Source: an uncultured bacterium (lineage in GTDB: Bacteria; Planctomycetota; UBA1135; GCA-002686595). Taken from it: 40,108 nt of DNA. Below are positions 17,533-24,979 of the stretch, one piece after another. Under the pieces are notes generated by a model. That model was not told the origin of the DNA. It ran no database searches and saw only the letters and a program-made list of their open reading frames with translations. Where the stretch lies: positions 1 to 40,108 of the forward strand of contig CALCXM010000040.1 in NCBI GenBank assembly GCA_937905825.1. Reading direction: 5' to 3'. The position numbers and the translations under genes are program-made. Within the stretch, counting starts at the first letter, position 1, and every line of letters begins with the position of its first letter.

Positions 17533-17580
17533 CTCAACCTGACTCCGGTTCGCTTGCGTGGATTGGAGTCGTCGGTTGAG
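17533..17580. terminator. Hairpin after the PPC-repeat gene
   Basis: Outer arms 17533-17539 and 17574-17580 (ctcaacc/ggttgag) and inner arms 17541-17546 and 17565-17570 (gactcc/ggagtc) form a 13-bp interrupted stem 7 nt after the stop codon. No T-run follows, so termination strength is uncertain. Confidence 0.4.
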
Positions 17581-17694
17581 ACAGCGGGCCATCCTGCGTT
17601 GGCCAAGAACACAAGAAGCGGTCGCTAGCCTGCTCTATTCATGAGTCGATTTGCCAATAGTCCCAACTCGCTTCTCTGGCTGGGCATCGGAGTC

Positions 17695-17973
17695 CTACTC
17701 GACGACCACGCCTTTCCAGAAAGCGATCATGCCCTCAATGTGTTCCGCCCGCGGATCCGTGTCCGGGTAGTACCAAGCGGCGTCGCGATTGCGTTTGTCG
17801 CCTACGAGCACGTCGTAGTAGCGGGCTTCACCCTTCCAATGTCAGGTGGAGCGTGTCGCACTCTCCGCGAAGTGCTCGCGAGCGAGGGACCCCGGGGGAA
17901 AGTAGTGATTGCCGTCGACGACGACGGTCGCTTCGCTCTGCGCGAGCAAGGCTCCATTCCAGGTGGCTTTCAT
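17695..17973 (-). CDS. DUF427 protein interrupted by an in-frame TGA at codon 44 (candidate selenoprotein)
   Basis: Read through one TGA, the frame from ATG 17973 to TAG 17695 encodes 92 residues, the full normal length of a DUF427 (PF04248) domain. Before the TGA: 'MKATWNGALLAQSEATVVV', 'GNHYFPPGSL', 'FAESATRST'. After it, in the same frame: 'HWKGEARYYDVLV', 'NRDAAWYYPD' and 'HIEGMIAFWKGVVVE'. All these match the family pattern on both sides of the TGA, where homologues as I recall them read 'xxCxWKG', so TGA sits at a cysteine position. No other stop, shift or gap disrupts the frame. DUF427 proteins are small and of unknown function. No Shine-Dalgarno site is visible. A terminator hairpin lies 143 bp upstream on the same strand, so the gene probably has its own promoter. 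Selenocysteine, nonsense mutation and sequencing error all remain possible. Confidence 0.72.
17802..17818 (-). promoter_or_regulatory. SECIS-like hairpin 3' of the DUF427 TGA
   Basis: In the mRNA a perfect 6-bp stem (CUACGA/UCGUAG) encloses the 5-nt loop CGUGC. The loop begins 30 nt after the UGA, and a G is its second base. The published bacterial SECIS consensus asks for a loop of 3-14 nt, 16-37 nt from the UGA, with a G in the first two loop positions. Six-bp stems are not rare in GC-rich DNA, so this supports but does not prove recoding. Confidence 0.45.
17842..17844 (-). other. In-frame TGA at the conserved Cys position of DUF427 (possible Sec codon)
   Basis: The minus-strand codons around it read ACC TGA CAT TGG AAG (T-*-H-W-K). 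A single change, TGC to TGA, would account for it relative to a Cys codon. The coding frame continues unbroken for 48 more residues. Confidence 0.6.
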
Positions 17974-18115
17974 GGTTTCTAAGGTACGTGCCGGGCGCTC
18001 GGTTTGGACAGGGCATGCTCGGAATCCCCTGCGCAGCGGCCTTGCGCTTGAATCGATCCGTTCGCGGCGTTCCACTTCGAAGCGCGCGCTCGGCCCGGGG
18101 AGCTTTCCGTTCTCC

Positions 18116-18160
18116 AAAAAATAGACGCCAGCCCCAGGAGGAATCCTGGGGCCGGCGTCT
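18116..18160 (-). terminator. Rho-independent terminator on the minus strand
   Basis: Arms 18123-18139 and 18144-18160 are 17 nt long with one mismatch around a 4-nt loop (GC-rich, very stable). On the minus strand it is followed by one A and six Ts (18121-18116). It ends the transcript of the remnant ORF at 18177 and perhaps of the M19 gene upstream. Confidence 0.9.
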
Positions 18161-18176
18161 GCACAAGGGCATCGCG

Positions 18177-18386
18177 TTACAAGACGTCGATCGGAACAAA
18201 GTTCGAGAAGGACCCGCCATTGGTTCCTAGATAACGCATCCAACCTTGGTAGTAGCGATAGATCGTGCCACTCAAGTTCCCGTCATTTGGAATCGTGTGG
18301 TGGTAGGTCGAGGATCCCGATCCGTCGATGACTCCCGCGTTCACGCGCTGCCAAGGGTTCGCCAGGGGAGATGGAGTCTGACACAT
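18177..18386 (-). pseudogene. C-terminal remnant of a secreted planctomycete-type protein
   Basis: The frame ends 'GSGSSTYHHTIP', 'GTIYRYYQGWMRYLG' and 'GGSFSNFVPIDVL'. This has the cadence of the C-terminal ends of large secreted proteins in such genomes (compare 'YQFWYRDP...FNFSN' in the neighbours), but nothing recognisable precedes about 18440, where the M19 gene end is close. No signal peptide or start with a ribosome binding site is visible. I read it as the 3' end of a lost gene, still followed by its terminator 16 bp downstream. A genuine small ORF starting at ATG 18386 cannot be excluded. Confidence 0.45.
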
Positions 18387-18513
18387 TCCCTGAAAGGCGG
18401 CGAGGCGATCCTGTTGTGGAATCCGATCGACTCCCCGCACCTGCAAAACTCGCCCGGCCTGTTGGCAACCTTCCGCTTGCACTCGATGGCGGCCCGCTCC
18501 TCGCGTTCGGCGT

Positions 18514-20169
18514 CTACTTGCTGCCTGCGAGTTCCTTGGCCACGCGCTCCGCGGCTTCCCAGATGCGCAGGGTGTTGCCCGACCACAACTTCGCGATCTC
18601 CTCGTCGCTGTAGCCGCGGCGCACCAGTTCGAGGGTCACGTTGAACGTCTCGCTGGCGTCGTCCCAACCCTCGATGCCGCCGCCACCGTCAAAGTCAGAA
18701 CTGATCGCCACATGCTCGACACCCATCACGTGCACGGCGTGGTCGATGTGGTCGGCGAAGTCGGAAACGTTGGCGCGCTGTGCCGTGGCGTCGTACGCCC
18801 GCACGCGCTCCCGCAGTTCCTCACGCTTCTTGCGAGTCACCCCGTTGGCTTCCGGGGGTGCACCCACAGGACGGTCGACCCCGAGTTCGAGGCGCGTCTT
18901 GGTCACGAACTCATCGCGCTCTGCATCCCCTTTCACGTAGCTCGCGAAGGCCACTGTCTGCAGCACGCCACCGTTTTGCTTGAGGGCTTGCAGTTCCGCG
19001 TCGGAGAGGTTGCGGCCGTGGAGACGAACCGCATCCACACCGGAGTGCGAGGCGATGACCGGCGCTTTTGAATGCTCGATGGCCTGCAAGGTCGTGATTG
19101 GACCCGCGTGGGAGATGTCGACCAAGATGCCCACCCGGTTCATCTCCTCGATCGCACGACGACCGAGTTCCGAAAGACCCCCGTGGATGGGCTCGCCCTC
19201 CGGCGTGTTCGAGTCGCCCAGTTGGCTGTGGCGGTTGTGGGTGATCGACATGTAGCGGGCCCCACGGCGGTGGAACTCTTCGATCGCGCTGAGGTCCTCC
19301 CCCATGGCGTAGCCGTTCTCGATGCCGATGCAACAGACCAGCTTGCCCGAAGCGGCGATGCGCCGCACGTCTGCCGCCGTGCGAGCCAGCTCGATGTGCT
19401 CCGGGTAGAGAGCTAGCATGCGTTCGATCGCTTCGAACTTGGCGTTGGCTTGCTCGCGGGCGTGGGCAAAGCCCTCTGCGTCGAGGCTGCCTTGGGCCAC
19501 GTAGACGATGTAGAAGGCGCAGTCGAGCCCGCCCGCGATCATCTTCGGGAAGTCCACTTGGTTCGTGCCCCAAACAGTTGGGTCATTGCTAAGTCGTGCC
19601 TTCTCCGCCGCCGCTTGATCTTCAGGGTAGGTGCCGTCCGCTAGTTCGTTCGAGATGTCCTTGTGGGTGTCGAGGGTCAAGACCTCCCGGTGTAGGCGTC
19701 TAGCACGGGCCAACAGGGCTGAATCTTCCTGCGTCTCGAGCACGCGCGCGCCGCTCAAGCTGGCAAGCCCGTCAAGTCCAACAGAGGGCAGGCGCTGGCC
19801 CAAGCGATCGATGCGATAGGCCTCGCGAGTTTCGCCAGCGACCACCAAGAGGCTGCCGCCGGACAGGGGCTCAAACGAAAACAAGGGAGCCTGCGCGTCG
19901 AAACTCCAGACAACGCGCTTCGAGGTCGGTTCGATCACCACGATCTCACTGGCCCCGCGCTGCACCATCAGGTTGCCATTCAGCAGTTCGTGCAGCTGGC
20001 CCGTCGGTCCCCAGGGCATCTCCCACTCGATGGCGCCGTCGGCGCCGAAGATCACGAGTCGGTCGCCTGTTTGAGCCAGGACTCTGGCCCCTTGGAACGC
20101 GAAGGCGGAACTCGCGAGGATTGCAGCAAAGAGAAGCGAAGCAAGGGCACGGAGAGAGAAACGCAGCAT
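18514..20169 (-). CDS. Membrane dipeptidase (peptidase M19) with an N-terminal propeller-like extension
   Basis: 551 residues from ATG 20169, which begins a signal peptide (MLRFSLRALASLLFAAILASSAFA). Residues 25-135 look like two or three PQQ or WD-type blades ('VLAQTGDRLVIFGADGAIEW', 'VVIEPTSKRVVWSFD', 'SLLVVAGE'), an addition not found in ordinary M19 enzymes. From residue 150 the dipeptidase fold appears with its metal-site motifs: D167-T-H169 (usually DGHND), 'CIGIENGYAMG' (Glu), 'LVDISHAG' (His), 'VIASHSG' (His) with 'RLHGRNLSD', and 'AISSDFDGGGG' (Asp). The family hydrolyses dipeptides, including some with D-residues, using two zinc ions. Export implies action in the periplasm or outside. 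No close operon partner; the gene at 20332 ends 160 bp upstream on the same strand. Confidence 0.9.
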   Translation of the reverse strand: MLRFSLRALASLLFAAILASSAFAFQGARVLAQTGDRLVIFGADGAIEWEMPWGPTGQLHELLNGNLMVQRGASEIVVIEPTSKRVVWSFDAQAPLFSFEPLSGGSLLVVAGETREAYRIDRLGQRLPSVGLDGLASLSGARVLETQEDSALLARARRLHREVLTLDTHKDISNELADGTYPEDQAAAEKARLSNDPTVWGTNQVDFPKMIAGGLDCAFYIVYVAQGSLDAEGFAHAREQANAKFEAIERMLALYPEHIELARTAADVRRIAASGKLVCCIGIENGYAMGEDLSAIEEFHRRGARYMSITHNRHSQLGDSNTPEGEPIHGGLSELGRRAIEEMNRVGILVDISHAGPITTLQAIEHSKAPVIASHSGVDAVRLHGRNLSDAELQALKQNGGVLQTVAFASYVKGDAERDEFVTKTRLELGVDRPVGAPPEANGVTRKKREELRERVRAYDATAQRANVSDFADHIDHAVHVMGVEHVAISSDFDGGGGIEGWDDASETFNVTLELVRRGYSDEEIAKLWSGNTLRIWEAAERVAKELAGSK

Positions 20170-20331
20170 CTTCAGTCGGGGCTGGGGTGAACGGGCTCTG
20201 GAGGATACGCGACTCACCGGACCTACGACAGGTCCAAGTCCTCTGCGCCGCGCCTACAGCCTTTCCAGTGCAATCCAACGTACAAGCGGTAGCGCGGGCG
20301 ACCCTTGCCTAACCCAAGTCTTGCAGGCGTG

Positions 20332-22026
20332 CTATCGGGCCTCGCCTGCCCCGCGACGCAAGACATGGATCTGTTGTGCAGCCCGATTGCCAAAGTCTTC
20401 GCAGCTGCCGTCCGGCCAGGTCACGGTCACTCCTTTGTCGATCGTCTGCGCTCCCAACCCGAAGTGCACACGGGGGTCATTGCTCGCCTGGTAGCTGGCG
20501 GCGGCGCGGGCGTAGCGGAATCCTTTGCGTCCATTCACGTGCAGCGCAACGCGAGCATGCAAGGGCGATCCGCCCTTATCGCGCAAGTCGAATGCCACCC
20601 AAGAGCCGCGTTCGGTGATGGCATTGCGAAACAGCTGGACAGGTCCGTCGATGTTGACCACCAAAACGTCCACTCCCCCGTCGTTGTCGATGTCTCCAAA
20701 GGCCGCGGCGCGGCTGTTGTAGGCGCTCGCATCGACCACGCCGCCCCGTGGCTTGACTTCTTGGAAACGCCCGTCGGGAAGTCCGCGCAAGAGCAGGTTC
20801 GGTTCGGCGTATGGGTCGTCGCTGAAGGTCTGGGATTGGCGCATGACTCGGCCGTTGGCTTCGTACAAGTCCAAACGGCCGTCGTTGTCGAAGTCGACCC
20901 ACCCCAAACCAAAGCGCGTGAACTGTCGGCTCACCATCCCGAGTCCACTGGCTGCAGTTCGATCGCGAAACAACTGCCCGTCATTGCGATAAAAGGAGTC
21001 CGCTTGAAGCCGCAGGTTGCAAACCAAGAGATCCGGGTCGCCATCCCCGTCGATGTCCTCCACGTCCACGCCCATGCCGGCTTTGGGAACCCCGTCCCCA
21101 TCGAGTGCGCAGCCGCGGGCGCTGGCCACCTCTTGCCAACCGGCGTCCGTCGGCGACCAGAGAAAGTTGGGCATGCCATCGTTGGCCACGAAGACCTCCA
21201 GGCGCCCATCCCCGTCAAAGTCGGCACAGACCACTCCTAGCCCCGTGGCGGCCTTCCCAAGCGTTCCGAACTCGGCGCTGAAGTTCGCGAAGGTGCCGTC
21301 CCCCTGGTTCAAGTAGACGGTGTCCGTTGCAGGCGACTCGTAGTTCAAGGGACTGCAAAAGTCCGGGGTGCCCATCTGGTTGCGGCAAGGCAACTCGTTG
21401 CTCGCCTGCCAATCCAAGTAGTTGCAGACGTAGAGATCCAAGTCACCGTCATTCTCCAAATCGAAGAAGGCTGCGCTGGTGCTCCAACTTGTGTCTCCGA
21501 CTCCTGCCGCGGCAGTGGCGTCCGTGAACTGGCCCGTGCCGTCGTTCAAGAACAACACGTTCGCCCCCAGGTTCGTGACGTAGAGGTCGATGTCTCCGTC
21601 CCCGTCCACGTCACCGCAGGCAACGCCCATGCCGTAGCCAGTGTCGCCCGCTGCGCCTAGGCCGGTCCGCGCTTGGAAATGACCAGCGCCGAGGTTTTCG
21701 AAGAGTGCGTTGCACGGGGGCGCGCCGGCGTCGTCGTAGAGGCTGCCCCCTTGAACCAGGTACGCATCCAAATCGCCGTCGCCATCCATATCAAAGAGCG
21801 CGGCACCCCCGCCCATGGTTTCGGGCATCAGGTAACTCTCTCGATGACCGGAGACTTGATTGAAAGTGAGCCCGCGTTGCACGGCCTCCTCCCGGAACCA
21901 AGCGGATGAAGCGCTGCCCGCCCCAGACGAGCAATCGGTTGCGAATTCTTGGACTGACTCCGACCCGCAAGCCAAAAGGGCGCAACACACAAGGCTCCAG
22001 CCAGTCAGCCCGTACACGCCCCTCAT
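20332..22026 (-). CDS. CRTAC1-type FG-GAP/VCBS lipoprotein with ASPIC/UnbV tail
   Basis: 564 residues from ATG 22026, giving a lipoprotein signal with lipobox LLAC ('WSLVCCALLACGSES'). At least seven FG-GAP blades carry the calcium-loop pattern DxDxDGDxD ('ALFDMDGDGDLDAYLV', 'CGDVDGDGDIDLYVTN', 'FDLENDGDLDLYVCN', 'CADFDGDGRLEVFVAN', 'VEDIDGDGDPDLLVCN', 'GDIDNDGGVDVLVVN'). The C-terminus is ASPIC/UnbV ('VALHVNGRKGFRYARAAASY', 'VHFGLG', 'VTWPDGSCEDF'). The start ATG overlaps the stop TGA of the TPR gene (ATGA), so the two are translationally coupled and probably form a pair. It is a paralogue of the gene at 31536, with the same 'YLDW...C...DYC/DFC.P..Y..PA.D..Y.N' insert. Likely an outer-surface or periplasmic protein of unknown ligand. 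Confidence 0.9.
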   Translation of the reverse strand: MRGVYGLTGWSLVCCALLACGSESVQEFATDCSSGAGSASSAWFREEAVQRGLTFNQVSGHRESYLMPETMGGGAALFDMDGDGDLDAYLVQGGSLYDDAGAPPCNALFENLGAGHFQARTGLGAAGDTGYGMGVACGDVDGDGDIDLYVTNLGANVLFLNDGTGQFTDATAAAGVGDTSWSTSAAFFDLENDGDLDLYVCNYLDWQASNELPCRNQMGTPDFCSPLNYESPATDTVYLNQGDGTFANFSAEFGTLGKAATGLGVVCADFDGDGRLEVFVANDGMPNFLWSPTDAGWQEVASARGCALDGDGVPKAGMGVDVEDIDGDGDPDLLVCNLRLQADSFYRNDGQLFRDRTAASGLGMVSRQFTRFGLGWVDFDNDGRLDLYEANGRVMRQSQTFSDDPYAEPNLLLRGLPDGRFQEVKPRGGVVDASAYNSRAAAFGDIDNDGGVDVLVVNIDGPVQLFRNAITERGSWVAFDLRDKGGSPLHARVALHVNGRKGFRYARAAASYQASNDPRVHFGLGAQTIDKGVTVTWPDGSCEDFGNRAAQQIHVLRRGAGEAR

Positions 22027-23474
22027 GGCTGCTTCCCTGAGTTCAGCTCCGCAACGCGCGCGTCGATCATCCCCAGGAGTTTTTCCGTCGGATCGATGGA
22101 GCGAGCGCGAGCCAGAGACGCTTTGGCTCCGGCGAGATCCCCAAGTTCCACAAGGCAACCAGCGAGGGTGGCGTGCATCGAGGCATCCTCGGGCATGGCT
22201 TGCACGGCTCGCCCGTAGACCTCGGCGGCAGCGCCCCATTCCTGCAAGGCCATCTGCAAGCGGCCGATGCGCGGCAGCACTCGTTGCGCATCCGTGCCCA
22301 GGCTCAACGCCTTCTCGAAGGCCCCAATCGCCCCTTTGACGTCATTGCGTTCTCCCAGCACCTGGCCTTGCACCATGTAGACCGCTTCATGTGTCGGATT
22401 CAATTCGACCGAACGCGTCAAGTGCTGCATGGCGAGGTCGAGTTCCCCTTGCTTCCAGCGCACGATCGCTAGGTTCAGTTCGATGCGGAAGTGTTGCGGT
22501 TGTCGCGTGCGTGCTTCGAGCAACAAGTCCAAGGCTGCATCGTACTTGGCAAGCTTGGTGAGCGCAGCGGTCCACATGCCCTGCACCGTCACGTCGTCGG
22601 GGTCTTGAGCGTGCAAGACAGTGAGGCGCTCGCAAGCCTCCTCGTACAAGCCTTGGGCGAGGCACGCCTTGGCTTCCACCATCAAACGACTGGACCCAGC
22701 GAGCCGAGCCTCAACTTCATCGAGCCAAGGATCGCGCCAGAGAGGAACGCTTCCCTGCGCGCGCGCAAACGCTTCCTTCGCTGCTGCGGGTTGGCCTAGG
22801 TCGCGCAGTGCGGACCCCAGCAGGTGTTGTGCGTACGTGCTTTGAGGATGAACGGCGATCACTTCCCGCGCCAAGGCTGCTGCGCGCTTCGGTTGCTCAC
22901 GCAAGAGAGCCACGTGCGCCAAACCGAGTTTGCCATCGGGCCATTCCGCTTGCAGTTCACTCACACGGGTGAAGGCGCGCTCCGCAGCATCGAGCTCCCC
23001 CGCTTGCGTCGACCAATCCCCTAGCCTTCGATGGCCCGCCGCGTAGTCCGGGGCGAGTTCGAGGGCGCGCTCCAAACTGGCCTGGGCCTGCTTCAATCGT
23101 CCGAGGTCGCGCAACTTGCCCGCGAGGTGATAGTGCGCACGGGCATGGCGCGGATCGAGTTGCAGGGTTTGCTCGTAGGCTTCGCTCGCGGCCTCGAGCA
23201 GGGAATTGGCGTCGAAGGTCATGCCCAACTCGAAACGCAAGCCCACGTCCATTGGATGCTCGCGAACCTTGCCCAGAGCCGCTTCAATCACCAGGGCCAC
23301 GCCGGGATCTAGATCCGTGCCCTCGGGCAAGACGGGTGGAGCCAGCCTCTGGGACTCGATAACGTCCGCTGACGACACAAGGCCCGAGGGAGCCGGATCT
23401 CCGCATCCGCCAGCCAGAAGCAGGGCCGCTAGCCACCAGCAGCGATGCCGGGAAAGGTCTCTCGAGGGGAACAT
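22023..23474 (-). CDS. TPR-repeat lipoprotein
   Basis: 483 residues from ATG 23474, which gives a lipoprotein signal (hydrophobic WWLAALLLAGGC). The mature protein is a run of tetratricopeptide repeats from about residue 60 to the end: 'AYEQTLQLDPRHARAHYHLA', 'LGRLKQAQASLERALELAPDY', 'GELDAAERAFTRVSEL', 'LGQPAAAKEAFARAQG', 'ALDLLLEARTRQPQHF', 'GELDLAMQHLTRSVELNP', 'GAIGAFEKALSLG' and so on, a dozen or so units. TPRs are protein-binding scaffolds. It overlaps the CRTAC1-type gene by 4 nt, so a physical complex of the two lipoproteins is a fair inference. Homologous in style to the TPR gene at 33253, which also adjoins a CRTAC1-type gene. Confidence 0.88.
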   Translation of the reverse strand: MFPSRDLSRHRCWWLAALLLAGGCGDPAPSGLVSSADVIESQRLAPPVLPEGTDLDPGVALVIEAALGKVREHPMDVGLRFELGMTFDANSLLEAASEAYEQTLQLDPRHARAHYHLAGKLRDLGRLKQAQASLERALELAPDYAAGHRRLGDWSTQAGELDAAERAFTRVSELQAEWPDGKLGLAHVALLREQPKRAAALAREVIAVHPQSTYAQHLLGSALRDLGQPAAAKEAFARAQGSVPLWRDPWLDEVEARLAGSSRLMVEAKACLAQGLYEEACERLTVLHAQDPDDVTVQGMWTAALTKLAKYDAALDLLLEARTRQPQHFRIELNLAIVRWKQGELDLAMQHLTRSVELNPTHEAVYMVQGQVLGERNDVKGAIGAFEKALSLGTDAQRVLPRIGRLQMALQEWGAAAEVYGRAVQAMPEDASMHATLAGCLVELGDLAGAKASLARARSIDPTEKLLGMIDARVAELNSGKQP

Positions 23475-23709
23475 GGGCGCGTCAGCATACCCCCCGAAGG
23501 ACACGTCAGAGTTGCGCGCTATCGGATTCCCGTCGTGCGGCCCGTGCCCGTGGATCCCCAAGGCAGCAGGGCTCATTTCTTGGGAGGGCCAGTCCCTGGA
23601 ATCGAGCAGTGAACGGGGCACCCTTGGGTCGAGTTCCCCTGGCCCTCGACTCTAGATAGCCTAGGCTAGAGGTCTCTCAGCCCCCCTCACCTCCCGCAAG
23701 CAGGCCCCC

Positions 23710-24156
23710 ATGTCAAAGATTGTCGTCAGCGTTGATGTCAACGCCCCTATTGAGCAGGTCTTTCGCGTCTTCACCGAACTCGACAAAGCCGTGGAGCGCA
23801 TTCCGGGCATCGTCAAACTCGAGATGTTGACCGAAGGCCCCGTCGGCGAAGGCACCCGCTGGCGCGAGACCCGCGTGATGATGAAGAAGGAAGCCATCGA
23901 AACCATGTGGATCACGGGCTTTCACCCGCCCAATAGCTACACGGTCGAGGCCAACTCACACGGCATGATCTACCGGACCTTGTTCGAATTCAAAGAGGCG
24001 GGAGCGGCCACGCGGGTCACCTGGAACTTTGTGGGAACGCCGCAAACCTTCGGGACCAAACTGATGGACCCCATCCTCGGCTTGCTGTTCGGCGGCATGA
24101 TGAAGCGCTGCCTGCTCGAAGACTTGAACGCCTTGAAGGCGGTCTGCGAGGCATAG
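23710..24156 (+). CDS. SRPBCC-fold (START/polyketide cyclase-like) protein
   Basis: 148 residues, typical for a single SRPBCC (Bet v 1-like) domain: an opening strand with 'VVSVDVNAPIEQVFRVFTELDKAVERIPG', split here as the conserved 'APIEQVFRVFTE' helix start; then 'GTRWRETR', 'SYTVEANS', 'TLFEFKEAGAATRVTW' and a long C-terminal amphipathic helix. Such proteins bind hydrophobic small molecules in the cytoplasm and are annotated as SRPBCC family or polyketide_cyc2. No signal peptide. It is divergent from the TPR gene, with 235 bp between them, and is not obviously linked to the FCD regulator 157 bp downstream. Confidence 0.88.
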   Translation: MSKIVVSVDVNAPIEQVFRVFTELDKAVERIPGIVKLEMLTEGPVGEGTRWRETRVMMKKEAIETMWITGFHPPNSYTVEANSHGMIYRTLFEFKEAGAATRVTWNFVGTPQTFGTKLMDPILGLLFGGMMKRCLLEDLNALKAVCEA

Positions 24157-24292
24157 GCCGGCGGCAACCCGCTCTGTGCTGAGCAGCGATTGTCGCAGGC
24201 TCCCGGATGCGCCTGCTGGCCAGTAGGTGCCCTGGGAGCGCAACAATGCACGATCCAGGTAAGACCGGGCCCTAGGAGCCTGCGAGGCGGAC

Positions 24293-24306
24293 TGTATACA
24301 ATATAC
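24293..24306 (+). promoter_or_regulatory. Probable operator of the GntR/FCD regulator
   Basis: The stretch holds the 8-bp palindrome TGTATACA (24293-24300) overlapping the wider inverted repeat gtata-caa-tatac (24294-24306). It lies 7 bp before the regulator's ATG. FCD-type GntR regulators commonly bind TTGTATACAA-like sites, so self-regulation is likely. The AT-rich block could also serve as a -10 element, in which case the message would be nearly leaderless. Confidence 0.55.
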
Positions 24307-24313
24307 TTCCGGC

Positions 24314-24979
24314 ATGACTCCTGAGACCCCGCTTCAACGAGCCCCCCTGCGTGAGCAGATCTACAGCATCCTGCGCGAACGGATCCTGACCGGCGCGATC
24401 GCCCCCGGGCAAAGCGTCAAGGACGTGCAAGTCGCCGAGTCCCTGGGGGCCAGCCGAACTCCCGTGCGCGAAGCCCTCGTGCGACTCACAGCGGAGGGGC
24501 TTTTGATCAATTCCGTCGGCCGCGGCTTTCGCGCTCCGCCCCTCGTGCGGCGTGATGTGGAGGAGGCCCATCCCCTGCTGACCGCTTTCGAGCCTTTGGC
24601 CCTTGAGCTGTGCCCTCCGATCAAAGCGGCGCAGCTCAAACAACTAGAAGCCATCACCAAACGCGCCCAGCGTGCCAAGGGCGATGCGGTCCTGCTCAAC
24701 GAGCTGGACTCCCGCTGGCATCAAACATTGATCGCGGGCTGCCCCAACGGGCGGCTCTTGAAGTACATCGAAGAACAGCGCGACACCCTGCGGCGCTACG
24801 AGCTGGCCCACTTGCGTGAGCGCGGGGAGATCGCCCCTTCCCTCACCGAACACCGTGCGATCGCCGAAGCAGAACGCATCGGCGAGCGCGCGACTTCCAT
24901 CCAACTGCTAACCCACCACTGGAGCCGCGGGCATGACGAGTTGCTCGCGCGCCTGCCTGAAGAGGAGAACGAATGCTAA
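24314..24979 (+). CDS. GntR-family regulator, FadR/FCD type
   Basis: 221 residues. Residues 8-75 are the GntR winged helix ('LREQIYSILRERILTGAIAPGQ', 'VAESLGASRTPVREALVRLTAEGLL', 'GRGFRAP', shown in pieces). Residues 90-215 are the all-helical FCD effector domain with the metal or ligand residues expected of the family: Asp and His in 'LDSRWHQTLI', His in 'LTEHRAIAEA' and His in 'LLTHHWSRG'. Members usually respond to a carboxylic acid metabolite. The gene overlaps the start of the clostripain-like gene by 7 nt, so both are one operon; pairing an FCD regulator with an exported protease is unusual. An inverted repeat just upstream is the likely operator. Confidence 0.92.
   Translation: MTPETPLQRAPLREQIYSILRERILTGAIAPGQSVKDVQVAESLGASRTPVREALVRLTAEGLLINSVGRGFRAPPLVRRDVEEAHPLLTAFEPLALELCPPIKAAQLKQLEAITKRAQRAKGDAVLLNELDSRWHQTLIAGCPNGRLLKYIEEQRDTLRRYELAHLRERGEIAPSLTEHRAIAEAERIGERATSIQLLTHHWSRGHDELLARLPEEENEC

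Noticed and set aside
16108..17592. 494-codon open frame on the minus strand opposite the PPC repeats
   Set aside because: Its periodicity simply mirrors the 324-bp repeats of the real gene on the plus strand; no known domain is encoded.
17641..17982. 113-codon plus-strand ORF opposite DUF427
   Set aside because: The minus strand has recognisable DUF427 motifs on both sides of the TGA; the plus-strand translation has no family resemblance.
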